Shown piece by piece: positions 1 to 8,546 of a stretch of DNA of 64,000 bases; position 1 is the stretch's first letter, and every line of letters starts with the position of its first letter. The position numbers and the translations under genes were made by a program. The notes beneath the pieces were generated by a model. It saw only the letters and a list, made by a program, of their open reading frames with translations. It did no database searches and had not been told where the DNA came from. Source of the stretch: Pseudomonadota bacterium (GTDB taxonomy: Bacteria > Pseudomonadota > Gammaproteobacteria > Burkholderiales > Rhodocyclaceae); assembly GCA_018261905.1 (NCBI GenBank), contig JAGTRU010000010.1, positions 124,001 to 188,000 on the forward strand, written 5' to 3'.

Positions 1-1
1 C

Positions 2-382
2 CAGCCGACCATTGATGCCGTCTTGCCGGCCTTCCGCGAATTTTGCGAGGAGACCGTGCTGATCGCCCACAACGCGGCCTTCGACATGCGTTTCCTGCAA
101 TTGAAGGAGGCCCGTACCGGCATCCGCTTCACCCAGCCGGTGCTCGATACCCTGCTTTTATCGGCGGTGGTGCATCCCAATCAGGAATCGCACAGGCTGG
201 ACGTCATTCTCGAACGCCTGGGCATCCACATTGCTACCCGCCACAACGCCCTGGCCGATGCGCTGGCCACCGGCGAGGTTTTTCTCAAGCTGGTGCCGCT
301 GCTCGCCGACCAGGGTATCGTCACCATGCGCCAGGCGCTCGAAGCTTCGGAAAAAACCTTTTATGCCCGGGTGAAGTATTAA
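2..382 (+). CDS. DnaQ-like 3'-5' exonuclease, C-terminal part (5' end outside window)
   Basis: The reading frame is open from the window edge, so the N-terminus with the ExoI motif is missing. What remains shows the ExoII motif HNAAFD and the ExoIII motif HNALAD typical of DEDDh exonucleases (DnaQ/epsilon superfamily), so the visible catalytic residues are intact. It would remove 3' nucleotides from DNA or RNA. The stop codon is followed one base later by the GTG of the DUF294 gene, which points to an operon and translational coupling. Whether the exonuclease is a stand-alone protein or the tail of a longer one cannot be seen. It differs from the second exonuclease-fold gene at 3428, which has lost the same motifs. 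Confidence 0.85.
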   Translation, partial: QPTIDAVLPAFREFCEETVLIAHNAAFDMRFLQLKEARTGIRFTQPVLDTLLLSAVVHPNQESHRLDVILERLGIHIATRHNALADALATGEVFLKLVPLLADQGIVTMRQALEASEKTFYARVKY

Positions 383-383
383 G

Positions 384-1454
384 GTGCCGCCGGCCATCGA
401 ACAGCTCCTGCCCTATCGCCAACTGGCCGATCTGCACGCCGACCTGGCCGCCCTCGCCGATCTGGCCGAGGCACCGCGCCTGGCCGGGCGTCTCGGCGAA
501 TTGCTGTATGCCCTGCTCGAGGCCGGGGCCGGCGGCCTGTTGCTGACGCGGATGATTTCGGCCCTCAACGACTGTCTGAGTGTCCGCGTCATCGAGCTGA
601 CGGCCCGCCAGCATCGTCTGCCGCCGGTCACCTGGTGCTGGCTGGCACTCGGTTCGGAAGGGCGGGAAGAGCAGACCTTCGTCACCGATCAGGACAACGG
701 CCTGATCTTCAGCGCCACCGATGCCCGGGAAGCCGACGCTTTGCGGGTCTTGTTCCTGCCCTTCGCCCAGGCGGTCAATGAGCAGTTGGCGGCCTGCGGT
801 TTCGCCCTGTGCAGCGGCCGGATCATGGCCGGCAACGCGGACTGGTGCCTGTCCGCCGACGAATGGCGCGAGCAGTTCATCGACTGGGTGCGCCGGCCGG
901 ACCCGGCGGCGCTACTCAATGCCAGCATTTTCTTCGACCTGCGACCGCTCTACGGCAGCTTCGAACTGGCCGAGGATTTGCGCAGCCTGATGCTTTCGCT
1001 GACCGTCGATACGCCGGCCTTCCTCCACCTGATGGCGGCCAATGCGCTGCAGGCCTCGCCGCCGCTGAGCTTTCGCGGCGAAGTGCTGGCCGCCGGCGGC
1101 AGCGCCGGCGACGAGCTGGATTTGAAAAAATTCGGCAGCCGGATCTTCGTCGACGCGGCGCGCATCTTCGCCCTGGCCGCTGGCGTCCGGCCGGTGGCCA
1201 GCCGCCTTCGCCTGCACCAGGCGGGGCCGCTGGCCGGCGTGCAGCCCGGGCAACTGGCAGCGATCGAAGCGGCCTTTTCCCATGTCCTGCGCCTGCGTCT
1301 CGAACAGCAGATGCTGGCCGCCCGGGCCGGCCAGCCGGCCAGCAATGTCCTCAAACCGGCCGCCCTGCACGACGTCGATCAGGCCATCTTGCGCGAATCG
1401 TTGCACCAGGCCAGGCACCTGCAGCAGCGTCTGAAGTTAAACTATGCACTCTGA
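384..1454 (+). CDS. DUF294 putative nucleotidyltransferase, short form
   Basis: A 356-residue protein starting at GTG, one base after the exonuclease stop. It carries the DUF294 nucleotidyltransferase-like domain with the signature GSEGREEQTFVTDQDNG (GS motif plus the D-x-D pair), followed by a DUF294_C domain near KKFGSRIFVDAARIFAL. It aligns almost end to end with the C-terminal half of the next protein (GSEGRDEQTFSTDQDNG, KKYGSRIFVDVARIYAL), so the two are tandem paralogues. It lacks the cyclic-nucleotide and CBS sensor domains of its neighbour. The substrate is unknown; the fold resembles GlnD/GlnE-type nucleotidyltransferases. It is likely co-regulated with the symporter further downstream. 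Confidence 0.85.
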   Translation: MPPAIEQLLPYRQLADLHADLAALADLAEAPRLAGRLGELLYALLEAGAGGLLLTRMISALNDCLSVRVIELTARQHRLPPVTWCWLALGSEGREEQTFVTDQDNGLIFSATDAREADALRVLFLPFAQAVNEQLAACGFALCSGRIMAGNADWCLSADEWREQFIDWVRRPDPAALLNASIFFDLRPLYGSFELAEDLRSLMLSLTVDTPAFLHLMAANALQASPPLSFRGEVLAAGGSAGDELDLKKFGSRIFVDAARIFALAAGVRPVASRLRLHQAGPLAGVQPGQLAAIEAAFSHVLRLRLEQQMLAARAGQPASNVLKPAALHDVDQAILRESLHQARHLQQRLKLNYAL

Positions 1455-1469
1455 GAAAAAGAGGTGGTT

Positions 1470-3425
1470 GTGAATACACAAGCCGAAGAGATGGGGACGG
1501 CGGAGCTTTCCTTGCGGCGGGAGGGGCGGCGGCGCGTCGCCGGGGGGACCTTGGCCTTTCTGAAGAATCATGCGCCGTTCAACAAGATGGCCAGTGAGCC
1601 CTTGCAGATTTTCGCCGAGCGGGCTCAATTGGTTTTTCATCCGGCCGGTAGTGAGATCGTCGGGCCGAATTCCGGCAACGTCCGCTTTTTCTATCTGATC
1701 GAGTCCGGCAAGGTGCAGGCCCGGCAGGCCGGTGAAGTGACGGTGACGGAATACTCAATCCTCAGTCTGGGCGCCGGGGAAAGTTTCCCAATCGGCGCCG
1801 TGACCGCCGGCCGCCCGTCGACCAATACCTATACGGCCGTCGATGACGTTTTCTGCTATCAGTTGCCGGCCGAGGATTTCATGGCGCTGATGACGAGCAG
1901 CCCGGAATTCAATTTATTCTGCACGCAGTACATCGCCAGTCTGCTCGACCAGTCGCGCCGCCAACTGCAATTGCAGTTCGCTCAGCGGGCCAACGAACAG
2001 CAGACCCTGAATTCGCCGCTGGCCGGTATCGGCTCGCGTTCGCCGGTCACCGTGGCGCCGCACACGCCGTTGCGCGCCGCCTTGGAAACCATGTCGGCGG
2101 CCGGCGTTGGTTCGCTCGTGATCGCCGATGAAGATCGCCTGCCGGTCGGCGTGTTTACCCGTTCCGATCTGCTCGACCGGGTGGTGCTGGCCGATTTGCC
2201 GCATGATGTGCCGATCAGCCGGGCCATGTCGGCGGCCCCGTTCAAGCTCGAAGAGCATGCCAGTGCCTACGATGCCATGTTGTTGATGGCGACCCACGGC
2301 ATCCGCCACGTCCTGGTCACCGACGCCGAGGGCAAGCTGACCGGCGTTGTATCGGAGCGCGACCTGTTCGCCCTGCAGCGCGTCGGCCTGCGCCAGATCC
2401 GCCAGTCGATCGATGGCGCGCACAATGTCGAAACCCTGCAGCAATCGGCGGCCGACGTCCGGCAACTGGCGTTCAACATGCTGGCCCAGGGAGTGGGCGC
2501 CGAACAACTGACGCAGTTCATCTCGGCCTTGAACGATGCCCTGACCCGTCGCGTCATCCAGCTCAATCTCGAACGGCACAATTTCGACGGTATCGACTGG
2601 TGCTGGCTGGCTTTCGGTTCGGAAGGCCGCGACGAGCAGACCTTCAGTACCGACCAGGATAACGGCATCGTCTTCGGCGTGCCCGAGGGGCAGGACGCGG
2701 CGCTCTTGAAGCAGCGTTTCCTGACCTTTGCCCTTGGCGTCAACCAGGATCTCGACCGCTGCGGTTTCCCTTTGTGCAAGGGCAATATCATGGCCAGCAA
2801 TCCGCAGTGGTGCCTGACCCTGGACGAGTGGATGGAGCAGTTCAGCAACTGGATCCGCGTGCCGCAGCCGGAGGCCCTGCTCAATGCCACCATTTTCTTC
2901 GACTTCCGGCCGCTGTTCGGCCAGGCCGAACTGGCCGAAACGCTGCGCCGCCACCTGTTGGCGCAGACCTCGTCGAACCCGATGTTCCTGCGCGCCATGG
3001 CGCACAACGCGCTCGACGTCGAACCGCCGCTCGGCAAGATCCGCGATTTCCAGACCGACCTCGAACCCGGTCAGCCGGGCAAGATCGATCTCAAGAAATA
3101 CGGCTCGCGCATCTTCGTCGATGTTGCCCGGATCTATGCCCTGGCGACCGGCGTGCACAACACCAATTCGGTGCAGCGCCTGCGTCTCGCCTCGAAGCGC
3201 CTGTCCATCCGCGATGACGAAATCAACGCCGTGCTTGAGGGGCTTAGCTTCATCCAGTTGCTGCGTCTGCAACACCAGTATCTGGAAGGCGAGCCGGGCA
3301 CCCAGGGCGACAACCTGATCAACCCGGATACGCTGAACGAACTGGACCGCCGCATTCTCAAGGAATCCTTCCGCCAGGCCCGAAAAATCCAGACGCGCCT
3401 CAAACTCGATTACCAGGTGCACTAG
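1470..3425 (+). CDS. cNMP-binding / double CBS / DUF294 nucleotidyltransferase protein
   Basis: About 651 residues. The domain order is a cyclic-nucleotide-binding (cupin-like) domain at roughly 15-130, two CBS domains at roughly 175-290 (regions SAAGVGSLVI and THGIRHVLVT), the DUF294 nucleotidyltransferase core with GSEGRDEQTFSTDQDNG, and DUF294_C. An in-frame GTG at 1464 is possible, but GAGG at 1461-1464 overlaps it; the GTG at 1470 has that Shine-Dalgarno at a workable distance, so I chose 1470. Proteins of this architecture are commonly encoded beside VC_2705-type sodium:solute symporters, as here, and are thought to link adenine-nucleotide or second-messenger sensing to carboxylate uptake. 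That link is family knowledge and inference, not shown by this sequence. Confidence 0.9.
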   Translation: MNTQAEEMGTAELSLRREGRRRVAGGTLAFLKNHAPFNKMASEPLQIFAERAQLVFHPAGSEIVGPNSGNVRFFYLIESGKVQARQAGEVTVTEYSILSLGAGESFPIGAVTAGRPSTNTYTAVDDVFCYQLPAEDFMALMTSSPEFNLFCTQYIASLLDQSRRQLQLQFAQRANEQQTLNSPLAGIGSRSPVTVAPHTPLRAALETMSAAGVGSLVIADEDRLPVGVFTRSDLLDRVVLADLPHDVPISRAMSAAPFKLEEHASAYDAMLLMATHGIRHVLVTDAEGKLTGVVSERDLFALQRVGLRQIRQSIDGAHNVETLQQSAADVRQLAFNMLAQGVGAEQLTQFISALNDALTRRVIQLNLERHNFDGIDWCWLAFGSEGRDEQTFSTDQDNGIVFGVPEGQDAALLKQRFLTFALGVNQDLDRCGFPLCKGNIMASNPQWCLTLDEWMEQFSNWIRVPQPEALLNATIFFDFRPLFGQAELAETLRRHLLAQTSSNPMFLRAMAHNALDVEPPLGKIRDFQTDLEPGQPGKIDLKKYGSRIFVDVARIYALATGVHNTNSVQRLRLASKRLSIRDDEINAVLEGLSFIQLLRLQHQYLEGEPGTQGDNLINPDTLNELDRRILKESFRQARKIQTRLKLDYQVH

Positions 3426-3427
3426 CC

Positions 3428-4096
3428 ATGTTTGGATTGAAGGATTTTCTGTTCAAGGGTGGCGCGCCGGCCCATCTTTCCGAAGAACTGCGGGCCGCCG
3501 TCGAAACCTGGCGCAAGTCGGCGGTGCCGGCGTTCGACGAGGCCCATTTCCACGTCCGTTACGTCGTCGTCGATATCGCCAGTAGCGGCCTCAAGCCGGA
3601 AAGCGACGAATTGCTGGAAATTGCCGCGGCCAGCGTCCAGCAGGCCGGGATCCTGGTGCCGGATGATGCCGGTTACCTCGACTTTTCCGGCCTGCGCGGC
3701 GACGATCCGGCGCTCGACCGGCAATTGCTGGCCTTCCTGCAATACGCCGCCAAGGCGCCGCTGGTCACCTATCATGTGCCCTACGTCGGCGGCTTTCTGC
3801 AGCGCGCCTACAAGGAACGTCTGGGGATCAATTTTCAGCCGCAGTGGGTCGATCTGGCCTGGCTGCTGCCATCGATGTTCGAGGAGAAATCGCATTCGCT
3901 GCAGACCCTCGATTACTGGCTCGATCTCTTCGGGCTGGGGGAGGGGGCCGGCCGGCGCGATGCGATGGACAACACGCTGTTGCTGGCGCGGATTTTCCAG
4001 ATGCTCTTGGTGCGGGCCAACGGCAAGGGCATCGACACCGCCCGTAAGCTGATCGACGAGTCGCGTGCCAGCAGCTTCCTGCGCCGGACGCATTGA
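3428..4096 (+). CDS. Exonuclease-fold (DnaQ-like) protein with degenerate active site
   Basis: 222 residues, start two bases after the preceding stop. The protein follows the DEDDh exonuclease pattern, but the catalytic residues are largely gone. ExoI reads D49-I-A51 where D-x-E is expected. ExoII reads HVPYVG (G121 where Asp is expected; compare HNAAFD in the gene at window start). ExoIII reads RRDAMDN (R177 and N182 where His and Asp are expected). Hydrophobic spacing around each motif is kept, so the fold is probably preserved without metal-dependent nuclease activity. A binding or regulatory role alongside the DUF294 proteins is inferred. It is not truncated or frameshifted, so this is not obviously a decaying gene. 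Confidence 0.8.
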   Translation: MFGLKDFLFKGGAPAHLSEELRAAVETWRKSAVPAFDEAHFHVRYVVVDIASSGLKPESDELLEIAAASVQQAGILVPDDAGYLDFSGLRGDDPALDRQLLAFLQYAAKAPLVTYHVPYVGGFLQRAYKERLGINFQPQWVDLAWLLPSMFEEKSHSLQTLDYWLDLFGLGEGAGRRDAMDNTLLLARIFQMLLVRANGKGIDTARKLIDESRASSFLRRTH

Positions 4097-4103
4097 GTCC
4101 CCG

Positions 4104-6140
4104 ATGTTTTCCCTGACCCGTCTGCAACGCTATTACCTGTACTACACCGGCTGCTTCCTGGCCTTTGTCTTGGCGCTCGCCGTCCTTGAGCAGCACGGCA
4201 TGCCACCGCGCTGGATCGGCTACGCCTTCCTCTTCTTCACCATTTCGATGTATGCCGTGATCGGCGTCGCCAGCCGGACTTCGGATGTTTCCGAGTATTA
4301 CGTCGCCGGTCGCCGGGTGCCCGCTTTCTTCAATGGCATGGCCACCGGGGCGGACTGGATGAGTGCCGCTTCCTTCATCGGTCTGGCCGGCACGCTCTAT
4401 CTTTCCGGTTACCAGGGGCTGGCTTTCGTGATCGGCTGGACCGGCGGTTTCGTCCTCGTCGCCTTGCTGCTGGCGCCCTATCTGCGCCGCTTCGGCGAAT
4501 ACACCATCCCGGATTTTCTCAGTGCCCGTTACGGTGGCAATGCCATCCGGATTGTCGCCGTGGTGGCCGCCATCCTGGCCTCCTTCGTTTATGTCGTGGC
4601 GCAGATTTACGGGGTCGGCGTCATCACCAGCCGTTTCGTCAGCCTGCAATTCGAAATCGGCGTCTTCGTCGGTCTCGCCGGCATACTCGTCTGCTCTTTC
4701 CTGGGCGGCATGCGGGCGGTGACGTGGACGCAGGTGGCGCAATACGTCATCTTGATCGTCGCCTACATCACGCCGGTCGCCATTCTTTCCTGGAACGTGA
4801 CCGGCAACCCGGTACCGCAACTGGTCTACGGGCATGTGCTGAAGGAAGTCGGGCGGCTCGAAGACAAGCTTTTCGACATGCCGGCCGAAGTCGAGGTGCG
4901 TAAGCTCTACCGCGAACGTGCCGACCTCTATGCCGAAAAGATCATGCAGTTGCCAAACTCGCTGATACTGGAACGCGAGCAGATTTCATCGCAGATCAAC
5001 GATCTGAAGGCGAGCGATACCCAGATGAAGGATATCGTCGCCCTGGAAAAGCTGCGTCGCGAGATGCCGCACGATCCGGACGAGGCGCGGGCGCGTTGGG
5101 AAGAGTCGATGTATACGGCGCTTGACCGGGCCAAACCGCCAATCCATCATGCCGAAGCCTTCCCCGGCCAAGACGAGGAGCAGAAGCTGGCGGCCCGGAT
5201 CAATTTCCTCGCCCTGATTTTCTGCCTGACGGTCGGCACCGCCGCGCTGCCCCATGTGCTAGCCCGCTATTACACGACGCCCACGGTCAGTCAGGCGCGC
5301 GAATCGGTGTTCTGGTCGCTGCTCTTCATTCTGGCCCTCTACATCACGGCGCCGGCCTATGCCGTGTTCGCCAAATACGAAATCTTTTCCCATCTGGTGG
5401 AAATTCCCATCGCCAAGTTGCCGGGCTGGGTCGCGGCGTGGACCAAGATCGGGCTGGTCAGTATCGAAGACATCAACCGCGATGGCATCCTGCAACTGGC
5501 CGAACTCTCGTTGAATCCGGACGTCATCGTGCTCGCCACGCCGGAAATCGCCGGCATGCCCTATGTCGTCTCCGGCCTGGTCGCCGCCGGTGCCCTGGCC
5601 GCCGCCCTGTCGACGGCCGATGGCCTGCTGCTGACCATTACCAGCGCCGTCTCGCACGACATCTACTACCGCATCATCCGCCCCGACGCCTCGACCCAAT
5701 TCCGGCTGGTGATTTCCAAATCGATGCTGCTGGTCGTCGCCGTCCTCGCCGCCACCGTGGCCGCCCAAAAACCGGGATCCATCCTGTCGATGGTGTCCTG
5801 GGCCTTCTCGATTGCCGGTTCGGCCTTTTTCCCGGCGCTGGTCCTCGGCATCTTCTGGCCGCGCGCGACCCGGGCCGGCGCCCTGGCCGGCATGCTGGTC
5901 GGCCTCTTGCTGAGCATCTACTACATCCTGCGCGTCGAGTTCGACGGCATCCCCCTACTCGGCATCAGCGGCCTGCACATGGCCCCGTGGTTCTACGTCC
6001 ATTCCACCTCGGCCGGCGTCTTCGGCGTCTTCGCCGGCTTTGTCACCATTGTCGTGGTCAGCCTGTTGACCAAGCCAGAGCCCGCCACCGAGCGATTTCT
6101 CAGCGCCATCCGCCAGGGCAAGCACGGGGGCGGGCGCTGA
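4104..6140 (+). CDS. Sodium:solute symporter, VC_2705 subfamily
   Basis: 678 residues from ATG 4104; an upstream in-frame ATG at 4065 lies inside the previous gene and adds only a non-membrane tail. Many hydrophobic segments match the SSS (SLC5) fold, with GADWMSAASFIGLAG and a TADGLLLTITSAVSHD-type region. The family takes up small carboxylates such as acetate with sodium. A hydrophilic, charged insert of about 115 residues (roughly 245-362) separates two membrane helices and looks helical. A later loop contains the EF-hand-like 12-mer DINRDGILQLAE at residue 456. The small-subunit gene overlaps its stop by one base. The neighbouring cNMP/CBS/DUF294 gene suggests regulated uptake. Confidence 0.88.
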   Translation: MFSLTRLQRYYLYYTGCFLAFVLALAVLEQHGMPPRWIGYAFLFFTISMYAVIGVASRTSDVSEYYVAGRRVPAFFNGMATGADWMSAASFIGLAGTLYLSGYQGLAFVIGWTGGFVLVALLLAPYLRRFGEYTIPDFLSARYGGNAIRIVAVVAAILASFVYVVAQIYGVGVITSRFVSLQFEIGVFVGLAGILVCSFLGGMRAVTWTQVAQYVILIVAYITPVAILSWNVTGNPVPQLVYGHVLKEVGRLEDKLFDMPAEVEVRKLYRERADLYAEKIMQLPNSLILEREQISSQINDLKASDTQMKDIVALEKLRREMPHDPDEARARWEESMYTALDRAKPPIHHAEAFPGQDEEQKLAARINFLALIFCLTVGTAALPHVLARYYTTPTVSQARESVFWSLLFILALYITAPAYAVFAKYEIFSHLVEIPIAKLPGWVAAWTKIGLVSIEDINRDGILQLAELSLNPDVIVLATPEIAGMPYVVSGLVAAGALAAALSTADGLLLTITSAVSHDIYYRIIRPDASTQFRLVISKSMLLVVAVLAATVAAQKPGSILSMVSWAFSIAGSAFFPALVLGIFWPRATRAGALAGMLVGLLLSIYYILRVEFDGIPLLGISGLHMAPWFYVHSTSAGVFGVFAGFVTIVVVSLLTKPEPATERFLSAIRQGKHGGGR

Positions 6141-6388
6141 TGCCGGATAGCGATCTGTTCTGGCGCAAGCAGCGCCGCCTGACCCTGTTACTTTTCATCC
6201 TCTGGCTGCTGCTGACCTTCGTCATGAACTGGTTCGCCCCCGAGCTCAACGAGCTAACGGTGTTCGAGTTCCCGCTCGGCTTCTACATGGGGGCGCAGGG
6301 CCTGCTCATCATCTATCTCGCCATCATCTGGTATTACAACCGCCGCATGCGCCAGCTCGAAGCCGAATACGGCAGGGCGGACGAGTAG
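6140..6388 (+). CDS. DUF4212 small subunit of sodium:solute symporter
   Basis: 82 residues; its ATG overlaps the symporter stop (TGATG), a coupling arrangement. The protein begins with a short charged stretch and has two membrane helices (LTLLLFILWLLLTFVMNW and FYMGAQGLLIIYLAIIWYY), followed by a charged cytoplasmic tail, matching the TIGR03647/DUF4212 family that always accompanies VC_2705-type symporters. It probably acts as an accessory subunit in the inner membrane. In many genomes the small subunit precedes the symporter; here it follows. Confidence 0.9.
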   Translation: MPDSDLFWRKQRRLTLLLFILWLLLTFVMNWFAPELNELTVFEFPLGFYMGAQGLLIIYLAIIWYYNRRMRQLEAEYGRADE

Positions 6389-6390
6389 GG

Positions 6391-6660
6391 GTGGTCTTTT
6401 TCCTGATCGGCGCCCTGCGCGCCATTGTCGAAATGCTCGGTCTCTGTCTGATCGGCCAGGCGGTCCTCTACCTGCTCTCCGGCCAACGGCGGCACGCCAA
6501 TCCGGTCTACCAGCTCCTCGATTTGCTGACCCGGGCACCCCGCCAACTTTGTGCCCGCCTGCTCCCGGCCAACAGTTCCCAGATACTGATCGCTATCGGC
6601 AGCTTCGTCATTCTGGCTTTTCTTTGGCTAGGACTGGCTTGGCTGCGAAAGTTCCATTGA
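6391..6660 (+). CDS. Small inner-membrane protein, unknown function
   Basis: 89 residues starting at GTG two bases after the DUF4212 stop, so it is very likely the last gene of the symporter operon. It has hydrophobic helices at roughly 2-30 and 65-85 with a basic middle segment (SGQRRHANP). I do not recognise a family with certainty. It may be an additional accessory membrane protein or simply co-transcribed. The tRNA gene begins 35 bases later. Confidence 0.7.
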   Translation: MVFFLIGALRAIVEMLGLCLIGQAVLYLLSGQRRHANPVYQLLDLLTRAPRQLCARLLPANSSQILIAIGSFVILAFLWLGLAWLRKFH

Positions 6661-6695
6661 CGAACCCGGTCTTTCTGCTACAATGCGCGCCTCTT

Positions 6696-6786
6696 GGAGC
6701 GGTGGATGAGTGGTTTAAGTCGCACGCCTGGAAAGCGTGTGTAGGGTAATACCCTACCGCGGGTTCGAATCCCGCCTGCTCCGCCA
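6696..6786 (+). tRNA. tRNA-Ser (anticodon GGA)
   Basis: A 91-nt class II tRNA. The acceptor stem GGAGCGG pairs with CTGCTCC (one G-U pair), followed by discriminator G and encoded CCA. The anticodon stem CACGC/GCGTG encloses the 7-nt loop CTGGAAA, with GGA at 6730-6732. The variable arm is long (GTAGGG/CCCTAC), as expected for tRNA-Ser, and the T-arm contains GGTTCGAATCC. It decodes UCC and UCU. Confidence 0.97.
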
Positions 6787-6796
6787 AGAAAAAATG

Positions 6797-6825
6797 AAAA
6801 AGCCCATGTAAACCATGGGCTTTTT
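6797..6825. terminator. Bidirectional intrinsic terminator after tRNA-Ser
   Basis: A 12-bp perfect stem AAAAAGCCCATG/CATGGGCTTTTT with a 5-nt loop. A-tract and T-tract on either side make it work for the tRNA on the plus strand and for the ligase gene ending at 6895 on the minus strand. Confidence 0.9.
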
Positions 6826-6894
6826 CTATTGGGATTTTGCTTTGTCGCTTAAGTCCGATTTTCTTCATCCGATAGTTTGAAGGCGGCCAGCGTA

Positions 6895-8235
6895 TCAGGT
6901 TTTTGCAGGGGCGTTTCTGGCGTACACAGCTTGTAGGTCGCTTTGGGTCAGCTTGCCGGTACTGTTGCGTGGTAGTGCCTCGACAAAGATCAGCGGTCTG
7001 GGCAGGAAGACGGGGTCGATCCGGTCGCGCAGCAGGTTCAGCAATTGCTGGCGCGGCAGATCGGGGGCGACGACCAGGGCGCATAGGCGGGTAATCCCCG
7101 TTGGCTCCTCGTGCTCCGGCAGGAAGAAGGTCCCGTCGACAACCCCGGGGATCGAGGATATCTGAAGATTGAGATAGGCCAGCGAGGTGCGTTTGCCGGC
7201 AATGTTGATCAAATCCGAGTGGCGTCCGTGCAGTATGAATTGGTTGGCGGAGAGTATTTCGATCGCGTCGGAGAGGGGAACCCGGCCCTCGACATGGCCG
7301 CCGGAGGCGAAGCACTGATCGTTTTCCGAGGTGAATCGAATGCCCGGTAACAGGGTCCAGGCCGGCCCGGCGGTGGTGCGGCGGCTGGCGGTTTGTCCCG
7401 ATTCCGTCGCACCATAGATTTCGTAGAGCGGGGCGGCGAAACGGGTTTCGGCGGCGGCGGCCAGGGCAGACGAGAGCGGCGCCGTTGCCGAGAGCAGCAT
7501 GTCCACTGGCGGTAACTGGAGGTCGGCGGCGACCAGGGTCGCTAGGTGGAAGGGGGTGGTCACCAGCAAGCGCGGCTGGGGGACTGCCTCCAGCGCTGTC
7601 AGCACGTCCTGGGGATAAAAGGGCTTGCCCGACGAGAAGCGGCAGTCGCCGTGCAGTGCCAGCAGCAGCGTCGATTCGAACCCATAGCTGTGCTGCACGG
7701 GGACCGTGCCGACGATGTTGCAAGCACCGCCGAGCAGACCAAGGGCCTGGGCTTCGGCGCGTCCGTTGCGGGCCAGCTTTGCCCACGACTTGTGGTGCGC
7801 CTGCGGCGTACCGGTCGAGCCGGAGGTGAACAGGATGGCGGCGCACTGCTCCGCCGCGATCTCGGGAATGCCGCTGATCTCGTGCCGGTCGGCGGTATCG
7901 AGGGCGGGGAAATCGAAACGCGGCAGAGTGGCCGAGTTGAACTCGGTGTCGCACAAACAGAAGGTTCCGGGATAGTCGTCTTGAATACGGCGCAAGGTTT
8001 CAGGCGATTGCGACGACGGTTGCAGACTGGTTTTCCCACTGATCAGGCCGGCGGCAAAGCCGACGGCAAAGAGGTAGCGATCCTGGCAAACGTTGAGGAG
8101 GTAAGGCCCGGAAGGCAGTTGGGCGGCCAAAGCATGGACGTCGGCCAGAAATTGGCGAATCGTGCGCGGGCCATCGGGGCGCCAAGCCAAAATATCGTCG
8201 AGGTCGCTTCGCGAAAGTAGTGGCACGGTACTCAT
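6895..8235 (-). CDS. AMP-forming acyl/aryl ligase (ANL superfamily)
   Basis: 446 residues from ATG 8235, which has CAGGAAG upstream; an earlier in-frame ATG adds 46 unlikely residues. It shows the ANL adenylation motifs: phosphate loop ILFTSGSTGTPQ, A5 region YEIYGATESG and C-terminal STGKLT with the A10 lysine. Such enzymes activate a carboxylic acid as an acyl-adenylate, then usually form a thioester with CoA or a carrier protein. At 446 residues it is shorter than typical acyl-CoA synthetases and resembles the compact ligases seen in aryl-polyene-type clusters, but no carrier protein, ketosynthase or dehydratase gene adjoins it here, so its substrate is unknown. Confidence 0.8.
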   Translation of the reverse strand: MSTVPLLSRSDLDDILAWRPDGPRTIRQFLADVHALAAQLPSGPYLLNVCQDRYLFAVGFAAGLISGKTSLQPSSQSPETLRRIQDDYPGTFCLCDTEFNSATLPRFDFPALDTADRHEISGIPEIAAEQCAAILFTSGSTGTPQAHHKSWAKLARNGRAEAQALGLLGGACNIVGTVPVQHSYGFESTLLLALHGDCRFSSGKPFYPQDVLTALEAVPQPRLLVTTPFHLATLVAADLQLPPVDMLLSATAPLSSALAAAAETRFAAPLYEIYGATESGQTASRRTTAGPAWTLLPGIRFTSENDQCFASGGHVEGRVPLSDAIEILSANQFILHGRHSDLINIAGKRTSLAYLNLQISSIPGVVDGTFFLPEHEEPTGITRLCALVVAPDLPRQQLLNLLRDRIDPVFLPRPLIFVEALPRNSTGKLTQSDLQAVYARNAPAKT

Positions 8236-8412
8236 GGGTTGGCTTCCTGGGAGCTGAAGTGGCAACGCGGCCAAGCTGGTGGGGTAGGGCCGGTCGTTTT
8301 TCGGAAATTCATGGATAAAGTGAAATTTTATTTGCTTTGCCAATAATGGCGAATAGCCCAGCGGTTTTTGCATAACAGCGAAAAAGAGCGCAAATCAGCG
8401 CTGGTCGGGGAT

Positions 8413-8458
8413 TTACCCACAGAAACGGTGGATAAGCCTGTGGAAAAGCTCTGTATAA
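8413..8458. promoter_or_regulatory. Cluster of four DnaA-box-like 9-mers in a 311-bp gene-free stretch
   Basis: The stretch 8236-8546 holds no convincing gene. Inside it lie four near-consensus DnaA boxes in 46 bp: TTACCCACA (8413-8421, plus), TTATCCACC (8427-8435, minus), TTTTCCACA (8439-8447, minus, full TTWTNCACA match) and TTATACAGA (8450-8458, minus). CCACAG and CTGTGG also form an inverted repeat. Possible roles are DnaA titration or DnaA-controlled transcription of the ligase gene on the minus strand. Confidence 0.45.
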
Positions 8459-8546
8459 GTGTGCTCGGGGGACGGGCGATAAAGGATGTTTATGGTGTTG
8501 CCTAATGCGTGAGCAGCAGCGGCCCGGTCGGCATCCTGCATTGCTG

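Noticed and set aside
1914..3422. 502-residue minus-strand open frame
   Set aside because: Antisense to the cNMP/CBS/DUF294 gene, without a domain of its own.
6696..8235. Genomic island integrated at the tRNA-Ser 3' end
   Set aside because: No integrase, no repeated tRNA 3' end downstream, and a normal terminator follows the tRNA.
8413..8458. Chromosomal replication origin
   Set aside because: Only four box-like sites, no AT-rich unwinding region next to them, and no dnaA, dnaN, rpmH or gid genes nearby.
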